NCBI RefSeq assembly: GCF_002368115.1
Contig: NZ_AP018316.1
Span: 1,049,504 to 1,113,503 of the forward strand
DNA length: 64,000 nucleotides
Origin: Dolichospermum compactum NIES-806
GTDB lineage: Bacteria; Cyanobacteriota; Cyanobacteriia; Cyanobacteriales; Nostocaceae
Direction: 5' to 3'
Positions 43,073 to 52,046 of this stretch are shown here, in pieces. The notes beneath the pieces were generated by a model that saw only the letters and a program-made list of their open reading frames with translations, had not been told where the DNA came from and made no database searches. The position numbers were made by a program, and so were the translations under genes. How positions within the stretch are numbered: position 1 is the first letter of the stretch; every line of letters begins with the position of its first letter.

Positions 43073-45199
43073 CTAAGACCCTGTAAGCATAATATAAGCA
43101 CCCCAAGCTTGGGCAACGACTGCGACGACAGTAGACCAAATAGGATGAGGGCTATAAATTTTTTTGCCACTTTGGGTTTCTAGGGTTTGGAGATCAATCC
43201 AGGGAGTTGCCCCACGTCGTAACCAACCTGTGACAGTGATTTGTCTGCCAATCAAGTCTTGAGGATTGAATGACTTTCCTAACCAGGGAATATGATGTAA
43301 TTTCATTAAACCTTGGCTAGTTTGTAGGATTAGGTCTTGTGCTAAACAATTACCAATTCCGGGACGGCCTAACAGTTTACCAGTAAAACGGATTTTAGTG
43401 CTATCAATTGGTAAAATTGCTGGATCTGCTAATAAGTTGATCAAGTTTTCGTCTTTTTGAACATTTGCAGGGATAATTTCGGGAAATAAAGCATTTATTC
43501 GCATGACTGTGCCAATGCTAAAACCAATTAACATACAACCTGTAACAAAAGACCAATTATCATAAATCCATTTTAAGTTTAACAAATGTAAGGTGTATGC
43601 TGTTTGCCAAACTAACCAAATCAGACAGGCGAAGAGAAGACCAAGGGGGATTCCCAACCAAGGGGCAATTTGTAAACAGAAGGTTTGGGGCTTAATGAGG
43701 ATGGGTTGTGATGGGGTTGTTTGATATAATTCGGTGTCCAAATGCCAATGGCGGGCTATTTCACAAAGACGTTCGATGCGATCGCCTATTGCTGGATGAC
43801 AACTGTTGATTGTTAACCATTGACGGTAGGGATGAAAATTTTCCCATTTTAAAAATGATTCAAAAGGTAGATGACCTGCGCTGCTACCTAAAACTATGCT
43901 GTGCTGGTATGCGACGGGCGAAAGGAGATTCAGGCTTTCTAACTGCCAGCAGGTCTGTTCTTTGAGTCTGACATCATGAGCTACACCAATGGATATTTTC
44001 AATAAGGCGCGAATTAGTCCATTGGGATTACCGGTGATTTCTGCGGACAGGCGATCGCTATGGTAAAGTCGCAACCGAGAATTAAGTAAGGCTGTGCCTG
44101 TGAACAGACACCAAATTCCATAGTTAATGGCGGCTAAAGCTGTACCTGGCCAACGCCAAATTTTACTCTGATGATGATTTCCCCAAACTGACACTTGCTG
44201 ATATATGCCATAAAATGGCATGGTTACGAGTAGCACTAAGGACATCACCCCAAAGTCCCAACGCCCAATTTGCCCCAAGGATAAAGCATAGATGGCGGCT
44301 ATTTCATCATCTGCCAGTTGTTCTAATAAGCCTTGACTAACAGTTATTCTGGCTGTGCGGGGCAGGTTGCCATAACTGATAATCATGGGGGCAGCAATTG
44401 GTAATATCCTCAGTTGGGGAGTAGTCCAGCTCCGCTGTTGACAAGCCCTTTGTAATACCCTTACTGTTTCCCGACTGTAGGAGTTTAATTTTTCTTTGGA
44501 CAACTCTTCCTGGCCAGAAAATCTCGTTAGTGCCCAGTCGAGTAACCAAGGGGATGATACCATTAAGATTATAAATAACCCTAAAATCAAGTTACTAGGA
44601 TCGCGATATAAAATCTGGATGGGTTCTAAGTATGGTAGTTGATATAGAATTTGATTAATTGAACCCAATCCAAATTTCAGCACTTCTCGGCACGTCCAAA
44701 ATAGTGCCATGAATGTGAAGAGGGCAAGCAGTCGGGAGGGAATAATATTAGGCTTGCGAAGGGGTTGCCAGACTTTAGCACGTCTAGCATTTCGCCAATA
44801 AATGCTAACGGGTTGAATATGAGTATTACTATCAGCCCCAACATAAGCGGTTTGTGGCTGTTGTGAGGAATTGGTTAAACCGGAGATAAGTCCAGTCTTA
44901 GGTTTGCGAGATTTTTTCTGCTGGTTTTTGCGTTTATGCAGGTGTTCAAGAGCAAGTTTTGACCACTCTTGAACTTGGGGACTACTATTGGCGATCAAAT
45001 TTTGGCACAGGACGATCGCTTTGGAGACTTCGCCAGTGCGGGCATAGGACATAACTAACCCCACTTGTGCTTGTAAATAAATCTTTTCTTCGGTTTGATT
45101 TTTGGCTAGTGGTTCAAGGTTAGCGATCGCTGTATAGTAATTTCCCTGCTTGAGGGCAGCTAAACCAGCCTCTAAACATGATTCAGCATAGGAAGGCAT
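43073..45199 (-). CDS. M48-peptidase-like membrane protein with TPR, zinc site lost
   Basis: About 708 residues from an in-frame ATG (a TTG 12 codons upstream is also possible). TPR-like repeats occupy about 1-85 (AALKQGNYYTAIANLEPLA). Membrane helices follow, then an M48-like domain: ISYGNLPRTARITVSQGLLEQLADDEIAA. Where M48 peptidases have HELGH, this protein has LSLGQ, and the distal E of the EADR motif reads YHSDRLSAEITGNP. So all three zinc ligands and the catalytic Glu are absent. Further helices and a C-terminal soluble domain with PWIDLQTLETQSGK follow. Probably a pseudoenzyme with a scaffold role, by inference. Confidence 0.78.
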   Translation of the reverse strand: MPSYAESCLEAGLAALKQGNYYTAIANLEPLAKNQTEEKIYLQAQVGLVMSYARTGEVSKAIVLCQNLIANSSPQVQEWSKLALEHLHKRKNQQKKSRKPKTGLISGLTNSSQQPQTAYVGADSNTHIQPVSIYWRNARRAKVWQPLRKPNIIPSRLLALFTFMALFWTCREVLKFGLGSINQILYQLPYLEPIQILYRDPSNLILGLFIILMVSSPWLLDWALTRFSGQEELSKEKLNSYSRETVRVLQRACQQRSWTTPQLRILPIAAPMIISYGNLPRTARITVSQGLLEQLADDEIAAIYALSLGQIGRWDFGVMSLVLLVTMPFYGIYQQVSVWGNHHQSKIWRWPGTALAAINYGIWCLFTGTALLNSRLRLYHSDRLSAEITGNPNGLIRALLKISIGVAHDVRLKEQTCWQLESLNLLSPVAYQHSIVLGSSAGHLPFESFLKWENFHPYRQWLTINSCHPAIGDRIERLCEIARHWHLDTELYQTTPSQPILIKPQTFCLQIAPWLGIPLGLLFACLIWLVWQTAYTLHLLNLKWIYDNWSFVTGCMLIGFSIGTVMRINALFPEIIPANVQKDENLINLLADPAILPIDSTKIRFTGKLLGRPGIGNCLAQDLILQTSQGLMKLHHIPWLGKSFNPQDLIGRQITVTGWLRRGATPWIDLQTLETQSGKKIYSPHPIWSTVVAVVAQAWGAYIMLTGS

Positions 45200-45260
45200 A
45201 CAAACTTTGGTACTCCAATCTGTTCTCGGTGACAAATAGCACGCTCGTTGATATACCCTG

Positions 45261-45372
45261 ATAATTGGTCATTGGTCATTGGTCATTGGTTATTGAGAAA
45301 ATTCTTCTTCCTCCTGAACTCCTGACTCCTGACTCCTGAACTCCTGAACTCCTGACTCCGAACTCCTAACTC
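45261..45372. repeat. Heptamer arrays between prfC and the M48-like gene
   Basis: ATTGGTC units (about 45268-45290) are followed by CTCCTGA units with some changed copies (about 45312-45372). They lie directly past the prfC stop. Same class as the arrays at 31684 and 47047. Confidence 0.8.
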
Positions 45373-47001
45373 CTAACTCTCTACCGATTGTTGATGGGAA
45401 AAGACGGGTGCGATCGCACTTAACTTCAATCCTGGATGATCACCTTCTAACTGTTGACAATTCCATTCATTGCGGAATAACAACACAGGTCGTCCCATGC
45501 TATCTTTAACAGTGGTGGTATTGAATAAACGTCCCACCTGTTTTAAGGCTTCCCAACCACCCAAAACCCAACGGGCGACACTGTAGGGTAACAAATCAAG
45601 AATGGTTTCTACACCATACTCATTTTGTAAACGGAACTGGACTACCTCAAATTGCAACTGACCAACCGCTGCCAAAATTGGCTCACGCTTGGCTTCATCA
45701 GTTGAATACATAATTTGTACAGCCCCTTCTTCTCGCAATTCAGAAACACCTTTTTGAAACTGCTTAAATTTCGACGGGTTGGGGTTTCTCAAAGTAGCAA
45801 AAAGTTCCGGTGAGAAATAAGGAATTCCCTCATATTCTAGTTTTTGTCCTGTATAAATAGTATCGCCAATTGCAAAAACACCCGGATTATTTAAACCAAT
45901 CACGTCCCCTGGATAAGCAACATCAATAGATTCTCTTTCTTGGGCAAATAGTTTTTGCGGACGAGATAGACGGACAACTTTGCCAGTTCGAGCATGATTT
46001 ACTGTCATATCTTTTTCAAACTTGCCTGTGCAAACCCGGACAAAAGCTACTCTATCGCGGTGTTTGGGGTCCATGTTGGCTTGGAGTTTGAAAATAAATC
46101 CGGTAAATTCTGGATAAGTGGGGGGAATATCGCCGACGCTGCTGCTATGTGTACCTGGTTTGAGGGCAAAGTCGAGGAAGTTTTCCAGGAATAATTCCAC
46201 CCCAAAGTTGGTCATGGCGCTACCAAAAAATACTGGGGTCATTTTGCCAGCGTGTACCAGGTCTAAATCTAGTTCTGGACAAACTCCTTCTAAGAGTTCT
46301 AATTCGTCTTTTAGTTGGTGGTAAAGTTCTTTTTCTAGTAAGGTTTCTAGTTGGGGATCGCCTATATCAAGAACAGTTTCCCTTGCTTCCTTACTACCAT
46401 GAAAACTCCGTTCAAATAAATGAACTTGCTGTTGTTGGCGGTCAAAAACTCCTTTGAAGCGATCGCCCATACCAATAGGCCAATTCACTGCGTATGTCTG
46501 TAATCCCAGTTCTTTCTCAATTTCATCCAACAAATCTATGGGTTCTCTACCTGGACGGTCAAGTTTATTCACAAAGGTGAAAATGGGAATCCCCCGCATT
46601 TTACAGACTTCAAACAATTTCCGGGTTTGCGGTTCTAAACCTTTAGCCGCATCAATCAGCATAACCGCATTATCTGCCGCTGCTAATGTCCGATAGGTGT
46701 CTTCACTAAAATCTTGGTGTCCAGGAGTGTCAAGTAAATTAATTTGACAGTTACGATAGGCAAATTGTAACACCGTTGAAGTGACGGAAATTCCCCGTTG
46801 TTGTTCCATTGCCATCCAGTCAGAAGTCACTTTCCGCTGGTCTCTGCGGGCTTTGACTGCTCCAGCTTCGTGGATAGCACCCCCGTACAATAATAGTTTT
46901 TCAGTCAAGGTAGTTTTACCAGCATCAGGGTGAGAAATAATCGCAAAGTTGCGACGCTGTTCCACCGCTTGACCTAGTTCTGTTTGCAGTTCAATGGACA
47001 T
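45373..47001 (-). CDS. prfC: Peptide chain release factor 3
   Basis: 542 residues. A translational GTPase: G1 SHPDAGKTT (about 23-31), G2 QRGISVTST, G3 DTPGHQDF, G4 NKLDR. The G4-linked insert, the RF3-specific regions (GMGDRFKGVFDR, IFKLQANMDPKHRDRVAFVRV) and the C-terminal GQLQFEVVQFRLQNEYGV identify RF3 rather than EF-G. It recycles RF1/RF2 from the ribosome after peptide release. The ATG at 47001 lies 46 bases from a long heptamer array in the upstream region. Confidence 0.95.
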   Translation of the reverse strand: MSIELQTELGQAVEQRRNFAIISHPDAGKTTLTEKLLLYGGAIHEAGAVKARRDQRKVTSDWMAMEQQRGISVTSTVLQFAYRNCQINLLDTPGHQDFSEDTYRTLAAADNAVMLIDAAKGLEPQTRKLFEVCKMRGIPIFTFVNKLDRPGREPIDLLDEIEKELGLQTYAVNWPIGMGDRFKGVFDRQQQQVHLFERSFHGSKEARETVLDIGDPQLETLLEKELYHQLKDELELLEGVCPELDLDLVHAGKMTPVFFGSAMTNFGVELFLENFLDFALKPGTHSSSVGDIPPTYPEFTGFIFKLQANMDPKHRDRVAFVRVCTGKFEKDMTVNHARTGKVVRLSRPQKLFAQERESIDVAYPGDVIGLNNPGVFAIGDTIYTGQKLEYEGIPYFSPELFATLRNPNPSKFKQFQKGVSELREEGAVQIMYSTDEAKREPILAAVGQLQFEVVQFRLQNEYGVETILDLLPYSVARWVLGGWEALKQVGRLFNTTTVKDSMGRPVLLFRNEWNCQQLEGDHPGLKLSAIAPVFSHQQSVES

Positions 47002-47046
47002 ATTGGTTATTTGTTTTTAACTTTATTAAATGTAATCTTTTTTAGC

Positions 47047-47192
47047 AACAGGGAACAGAGAACAGAGAACAGAGAACAGAGAACAGAGAACAGAGAACAG
47101 AGAACAGAGAACAGAGAACAGAGAACAGAGAACAGAGAACAGAGAACAGAGAACAGAGAACAGAGAACAGAGAACAGAGAACAGAGAACAGG
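47047..47192. repeat. Heptamer array: about 20 units of AACAGAG
   Basis: One AACAGGG unit at 47047, then 19 exact AACAGAG units from 47054 to 47186, ended by AACAGG. A 7-base period with no spacers rules out CRISPR. It lies upstream of prfC, between it and the response-regulator gene. Its exactness suggests recent expansion; length is likely to vary between strains. Confidence 0.95.
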
Positions 47193-47208
47193 TAATTGGT
47201 GAAAACTA

Positions 47209-47274
47209 TTCTTCTTTCTTCTTTCTTCTTTCTTCTTTCTTCTGACTCGGTGACTCGGTGACTCCTGACTCCTA
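47209..47274. repeat. Second repeat block: TTCTTTC and GACTCGGT units
   Basis: TTCTTTC heptamers (about 47209-47240) and GACTCGGT octamers followed by GACTCCT units (about 47243-47274) directly follow the AACAGAG array and end next to the stop of the response-regulator gene. Confidence 0.8.
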
Positions 47275-47280
47275 AATTAA

Positions 47281-48000
47281 TTAAAGTTTTCCCAATAGTT
47301 TGTAAGTTCTCAGCAACTTAGCATTTTCATCTGTTAGTAATTCCTGTAAGCTACTCATCTCATTTAATATCTCAATTTGTCGTTTACATTCTTGCTGTAA
47401 TATCAATAAATATTTGTCTCTATCTTTTTCATTATTAACCTGTTTAAGCATACAAATTGCCATGTTGATATTAGAAAGCGGATTGCGTAAGTCTTGGGAG
47501 ACTTGATCTAGGAGATTACCTCGCATTTGCGCTAGTTGCTGAGAGTCTTGCAGTTCCGACCGATTTTTTTTGATTTCCTGTTCGAGTATTTCTAATTTTT
47601 GGGACTCTTCTAAATATGCTTGATTAGAAATTGAATGTCGTTTTAAACGAGCATTGACTGCTTCTAAAATTTCATGAGGCTGAAAAGGTTTGGTAATATA
47701 ATCATCCGCACCTAATTCCATGCTTTGACGAAAATCATAGCGCTCTGCTTTAGCGGTTATAAAAATGAACGGGACATCAGCCAACTTAGGATCACGTCTG
47801 AGTTCTGTTAACACCTCATATCCACTCAATTCTGGCATCGTAATATCACAGATAATTAAATCTGGGTGTCTATGTTTAGCTAACTGTAAGCCAATTTTGC
47901 CATTTACGGCGGTAATAACCGAGAAATTTACTAGTTCTAAAAATTCTTGGAGATTTAACCGAATCGAATTTTCATCCTCAATAATTAGAATTAAGCTCAT
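47281..48000 (-). CDS. Response regulator with receiver and degenerate HisKA domain
   Basis: 239 residues. The receiver is intact: acidic pair ED at 8-9, phosphoacceptor Asp52 (LIICDITMP), Thr83 region and Lys104 (ITKPF). A coiled coil (about 128-165) leads into a dimerisation-type segment, LLDQVSQDLRNPLSNINMAI, in which the H-box His is Gln169. No ATPase domain follows. So it can be phosphorylated on Asp but not act as a kinase. It may dimerise with a neighbouring kinase or interfere with it; inference. It is followed on the same strand by related proteins encoded upstream. Confidence 0.85.
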   Translation of the reverse strand: MSLILIIEDENSIRLNLQEFLELVNFSVITAVNGKIGLQLAKHRHPDLIICDITMPELSGYEVLTELRRDPKLADVPFIFITAKAERYDFRQSMELGADDYITKPFQPHEILEAVNARLKRHSISNQAYLEESQKLEILEQEIKKNRSELQDSQQLAQMRGNLLDQVSQDLRNPLSNINMAICMLKQVNNEKDRDKYLLILQQECKRQIEILNEMSSLQELLTDENAKLLRTYKLLGKL

Positions 48001-48392
48001 AACTGATTTGGTTTACTGTAAATTAGGGTCTGGTGAAAAATCAGGAGTCAGGAGAAATAAAAAACAAGAAGGAGTAAAAAGAAGAATTATTTGCTGTGCA
48101 ACTCAGGTTACTTAATATAAGTATAGTAAATTACACTTTTTTTAAAATTATAGTATATCAGATTTCGTGTATACTAAGTAAAGTAAATGGTAATACTTAA
48201 TATCCATAGATATGAACAATAAAATTAATTATGAAGATACAATGGCTCTACAAATAGCTCTAGGGGAAGTATTACAGGTTTCATTGTTTATTAACTACGA
48301 TCGCTATTATTTTGTTTTCACAGTATATACTGATTTCATAAGAGACTTCATAAGTTAATATTCGACAGAATCCAACTGGATCGAGCTAGGGG
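48001..48392. other. Spacer between response-regulator genes
   Basis: About 390 AT-rich bases with GTCAGGAG words near the left end. A 48-codon frame from ATG 48212 (MNNKINYEDTMALQIALGEV) lacks known family features, so it is not called. The promoter of the gene at 47281-48000 is expected here. Confidence 0.45.
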
Positions 48393-48779
48393 ATAAGGAA
48401 AAAATTTTGGAAAAATTGCCTAACTGTAGGTTACAAGGTCGAGACGGAGATAAATGGTCTAAATGTCATCCCACAAGTAAAGATGAGTATTCCTGATTTA
48501 ATCGTGCTAGATATTGTGTTACCTGATATTAGCGGATTTGAAATTTGTGAGCAACTTCAATCTGATACCCTGACTCAGGGTATTCCGATAATTTTCATGA
48601 CGGCTTTAGCTGATACTGTGGATAAAGTCAAAGGTTTAAGTTTAGGTGCTGTAGATTATATCACCCTACAAAGACAGCAGGCCAGTTTTACTTCTGACTT
48701 CTGCTGTATCTGTAATAGTCACCTATTGAGGAAGCACAATTCTAATAATAGTTTGCTTCTTATATATGCTCTCAATTAA
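48393..48779 (+). pseudogene. Receiver-domain remnant of a response regulator
   Basis: The plus-strand frame gives TVGYKVETEINGLNVIPQVK, MSIPDLIVLDIVLPDISGFE (phosphoacceptor Asp of LVLDIVLPD) and IIFMTALADTVDKVKGLSLG through AVDYIT. The first beta strand with its acidic pair is missing, behind a stop at 48387-48389. After DYIT the normal Lys-Pro motif is replaced by unrelated sequence. It is opposite in direction to the three intact receivers and overlaps the 3' end of the kinase gene. Clearly a truncated copy. Confidence 0.75.
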
Positions 48780-49814
48780 AAACTCTCCTCCATGCAGTTC
48801 TACTAACCTTTTAGCAATTAATAACCCTAAACCAGAACCTTGCTGTTCATACATTTTACGTTCAAATTGAGCATAAGCTCCAACATTACTAATTTGCTCC
48901 TGAGTCATACCACGTCCGTGATCAATTATAAATAGATGGAAAGTATCATTATCACTATGTCCTATGATTTTTACAGGTGTATTGGGTTGGGAAAATTTAA
49001 AAGCATTATCAATAATTTCTTCAGTAATTTTAGTCAATTTAGCTGCCGATAATTTCACCATTGCATCTGATATATCAATACTTAAATCTGCCTCCCTATT
49101 AAAATTTTTGGCAATATTTAAAGCTGTATTTTCAATAATTGATTTTACGAAAACTTGGACTCCATAGTTTCTTAAAGCTGCTATTTTTTCAGAATTAGAT
49201 ACCAATAATTCTATTTCTGCATACATAAGAAAATTTATAGTTAATTTATGTAAACGTTTACCAGCTTTATTAATTGATGCCATCATTTCTAAACTTTCTT
49301 CTCTAGAAAGAATATCATACTCCTCAATTAATAAATTGGATATTCCTAGAATATGATTAAGAGGAGTATTAATTTCATGAGGTAATGAAAAACTAATACT
49401 TCTACTTAAAGTATTCAATTTTTCCTGAGTTTGTTGGTCAGATATTGCTTGTTTATCCAATCTAGTAGTAATTGCTTGCAGCAATTGTTCAGTCTGAAAA
49501 GGCTTAGTTAAATAATCATCAGCACCAAGTTCCATGCCTCGACGTAAATCAGACCAATTTGACTTAGCAGTTAAGAAAATTAAAGGAATTGTTGCAGTAT
49601 CACTATTCTGACGCAGTTGAGTTAATACACCATATCCATCTAACTCAGGCATCATCAAATCACAAATAATTAAATCAGGATGTTTATCTTTAGCCAATTC
49701 TAAACCCTGTAACCCATTTTCTGCAACTAATGTATCAAAGTCTGATAAGTGTAATATTTCCCGAAGATTATCTCTAATTTGAGGTTCATCTTCAATAATT
49801 AAAATTGTTTTCAT
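48723..49814 (-). CDS. Hybrid receiver/histidine kinase
   Basis: 363 residues. The receiver (1-120) has Asp52 (LIICDLMMP) and Lys104. The HisKA domain has phosphoacceptor His146 in LPHEINTPLNHILG. The ATPase domain has the N box EEIIDNAFKFSQ, G1 DHGRGMT and G2 GSGLGLLIAKRLVELHGGEF. All catalytic elements seem present. No transmembrane or sensor domain is present, so input comes through the receiver or a partner. It lies 25 bases after the GGDEF/EAL gene on the same strand, so one transcript is likely. Confidence 0.92.
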   Translation of the reverse strand: MKTILIIEDEPQIRDNLREILHLSDFDTLVAENGLQGLELAKDKHPDLIICDLMMPELDGYGVLTQLRQNSDTATIPLIFLTAKSNWSDLRRGMELGADDYLTKPFQTEQLLQAITTRLDKQAISDQQTQEKLNTLSRSISFSLPHEINTPLNHILGISNLLIEEYDILSREESLEMMASINKAGKRLHKLTINFLMYAEIELLVSNSEKIAALRNYGVQVFVKSIIENTALNIAKNFNREADLSIDISDAMVKLSAAKLTKITEEIIDNAFKFSQPNTPVKIIGHSDNDTFHLFIIDHGRGMTQEQISNVGAYAQFERKMYEQQGSGLGLLIAKRLVELHGGEFLIESIYKKQTIIRIVLPQ

Positions 49815-49839
49815 TGTATTTTCCTGATTTCCTAAATAT

Positions 49840-51573
49840 TTAGTTATTAGCTAATAAAAAAACTTTCAAATCCTCTATTGATAAAGGACGGCTTAAAAAA
49901 TATCCTTGAATAACCTCACAATTATTTTGTTTCAACCAATTTACCTCTTCATTTGTTTCTACTCCTTCAGCAATAATATTAACCTTCAAAGTATTTGCCA
50001 ACTGAATAATACTTTGTAGAATACACTGTTTATTTTCAACTTTATCAACATTGCTAATAAAATACCGATCTATTTTTAAATGACTAAACGAAAATTCGTG
50101 CAGATATTTAAACGATGAGTACCCTGTACCAAAATCATCAATTGATACTTGAATTCTATAATTCTTTAACATATCTATTTTTTCCTTCACAAGTTCAATA
50201 TCTTGAATAAACACAGTTTCTGTGAGTTCTAATTCTAATAGTTCTGGGTTAAAATTTTCGTTGGTAATGATATCATTAATATTTTGAACGAAATTTTCTT
50301 GTGTAAACTGAAAAGGGGATATATTTACAGCTAATTTAAAATTAGCTAGTCCCTCTGCTTGTAAATTTTTCAATTGCTGACAAGCTCTTCTTAAAATCCA
50401 TTCTCCCAGAGGAATAATAAAACCTGATTGTTCAGCAATAGGAATAAATTCTGCTGGAGAAATTATACCGTATTCTGGATGTTGCCAATGAATCAATGCT
50501 TCAACACCAACCACTTTCTCAGTGGTAATATTGATTTGTGGCTGATAATAAAGTTGAAATTCTTTGTTCTCAATTGCCTGTAAAAAATCAGATTCTAAAA
50601 TAAGTTTTCTAAAGACAACATCGAGGATTTCTTGATTATAAAAACGATAAAAATTACCATTTTCCAATCTATAATGCTCTAGGGTTACTTCTGCATGAGT
50701 TAGCAGTTCTCCTAATTGCAGTGCATCATTTGGATAACAAGCAATCCCAATTTTAGCTTGCACAGATATTTCCTGATCATTAACATTAACAATTAAAGGT
50801 TGTGACAAACTATCTAAAATTTGTTGAGAAATATCAGCCGCAATACTTCCATCTTGGACTGGCTTTAACAACAATGCTAGTTGGTCAGTTTCTAAATAAG
50901 CCATGAAATCAATAGTCTGATTAGAAGAGTTTAGCTTATTTAATTGTGCAGCTACATCCTTCATTAATAAGTGTTTAAAACTGGGTTTAAATAATAACTT
51001 AGTGTGATAGACGAAATTTATGTCAATTAGCAACAACGGTAAAAATTGATTTTGATTGTAAGCTTGAAGACGGTTTTGATTAAAATACTCTTCTAAAAAA
51101 AGTTGATTGGGTAAACCAGTTAAACTATCATGACGAACTAGATCATATATCTCAGTTTCCATTTGCTGAATCTGAGTTTTATAACGTTGGGTTAATAGTT
51201 GACGTTTTTCTAATCTTGTAGAAATAGCCTCAAGTAGTTCATTAACCTCAAAAGGCTTAGTTAAATAGTCATCCGCACCCAGTAGCATACCTTGACGCTG
51301 ATCACGGTGTTCTGCTTTAGCAGTCAGAAAAATAAAAGGAATTTCCGCAGTCAATGGTTTTTGACGTAGTGCTTCAATCAATCCATATCCATCTAGATTA
51401 GGCATCATTACATCGCAAAGAATTATATCTGGGTGATGTTTCTCTGCCATGCGTAAACCTTCTAATCCATCTTCTGCAGTGACGGTAATAAACCCATGTA
51501 GTTCAAGAATCTCCTGAATGTTTTCTCTGATTTGACGCTCATCTTCAATAATCAAAATTGTATTCATATACAT
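49840..51573 (-). CDS. Receiver-GGDEF-EAL cyclic-di-GMP protein, GGDEF degenerate
   Basis: 577 residues. The receiver has Asp54 (IILCDVMMP) and Lys in LTKPF. A GGDEF-like domain (about 148-315) begins DSLTGLPN but its active loop reads ETDQLALLL, not GGDEF, so cyclase activity is unlikely. The EAL domain (about 330-570) keeps VEALIHWQHP, NISPFQF, ELTET, DDFGTGYSS, LKIDRYFI, AEGVET and QGYF, all residues needed for phosphodiesterase activity. So it would lower cyclic di-GMP under phosphorelay control. The start could be the ATG two codons in. Confidence 0.92.
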   Translation of the reverse strand: MYMNTILIIEDERQIRENIQEILELHGFITVTAEDGLEGLRMAEKHHPDIILCDVMMPNLDGYGLIEALRQKPLTAEIPFIFLTAKAEHRDQRQGMLLGADDYLTKPFEVNELLEAISTRLEKRQLLTQRYKTQIQQMETEIYDLVRHDSLTGLPNQLFLEEYFNQNRLQAYNQNQFLPLLLIDINFVYHTKLLFKPSFKHLLMKDVAAQLNKLNSSNQTIDFMAYLETDQLALLLKPVQDGSIAADISQQILDSLSQPLIVNVNDQEISVQAKIGIACYPNDALQLGELLTHAEVTLEHYRLENGNFYRFYNQEILDVVFRKLILESDFLQAIENKEFQLYYQPQINITTEKVVGVEALIHWQHPEYGIISPAEFIPIAEQSGFIIPLGEWILRRACQQLKNLQAEGLANFKLAVNISPFQFTQENFVQNINDIITNENFNPELLELELTETVFIQDIELVKEKIDMLKNYRIQVSIDDFGTGYSSFKYLHEFSFSHLKIDRYFISNVDKVENKQCILQSIIQLANTLKVNIIAEGVETNEEVNWLKQNNCEVIQGYFLSRPLSIEDLKVFLLANN

Positions 51574-52046
51574 TTATGTGAAATAAAGGGTAGAAAATTT
51601 AGATTGCTTAACTTGTCTATATTAATACCTAATTGTAACATTTTCTAGTGATTTTTGAATCTTCATAAATCAGAAATTATTCTATTTCTGTAATTTAGTT
51701 AATACTAAGGTTGCATAAATCAGTAATTATATTTAATTTATGTATTTTGCAAAAATAACCGTATAAAATATATGGTATAAGAATCCCTGTACATCTCAAC
51801 CGATGGAAAGCCCTGAAAAAATCACCATAATTCCTAATCAACCTTGCCACATCAAGGTTTAGTTATGATAAATCCTCAATCACCGTAAAAAATACGTAAA
51901 AGCCAAAATTCTGAAAAACAACCATTTTATGCAACTGTGATCTAAAATAGAGTCTTACACACAATGTTTTTAGAGTTGTCAAAACTCAACAACTGCAAAT
52001 ATTGTGTAAAGAAAAAAATAACATTTATTCTACACATTTCAATTCT
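51574..52046. other. Divergent promoter region
   Basis: About 470 AT-rich bases between the minus-strand signalling operon and the plus-strand DUF1361 gene. No repeat or gene seen; promoters for both sides are expected here. Confidence 0.5.

Noticed and set aside
47047..47192. Regular repeat that might be taken for a CRISPR array
   Set aside because: The period is 7 bases with no unique spacers, and no cas genes are in the window.
46984..47202. Plus-strand frame rich in NREQRTE repeats
   Set aside because: It is only a translation of the heptamer array upstream of prfC; no start signal and no family.
48212..48358. 48-codon plus-strand frame between two response-regulator genes
   Set aside because: No family match I can recall and no clear ribosome-binding site; it may be a remnant, but the evidence is too thin.
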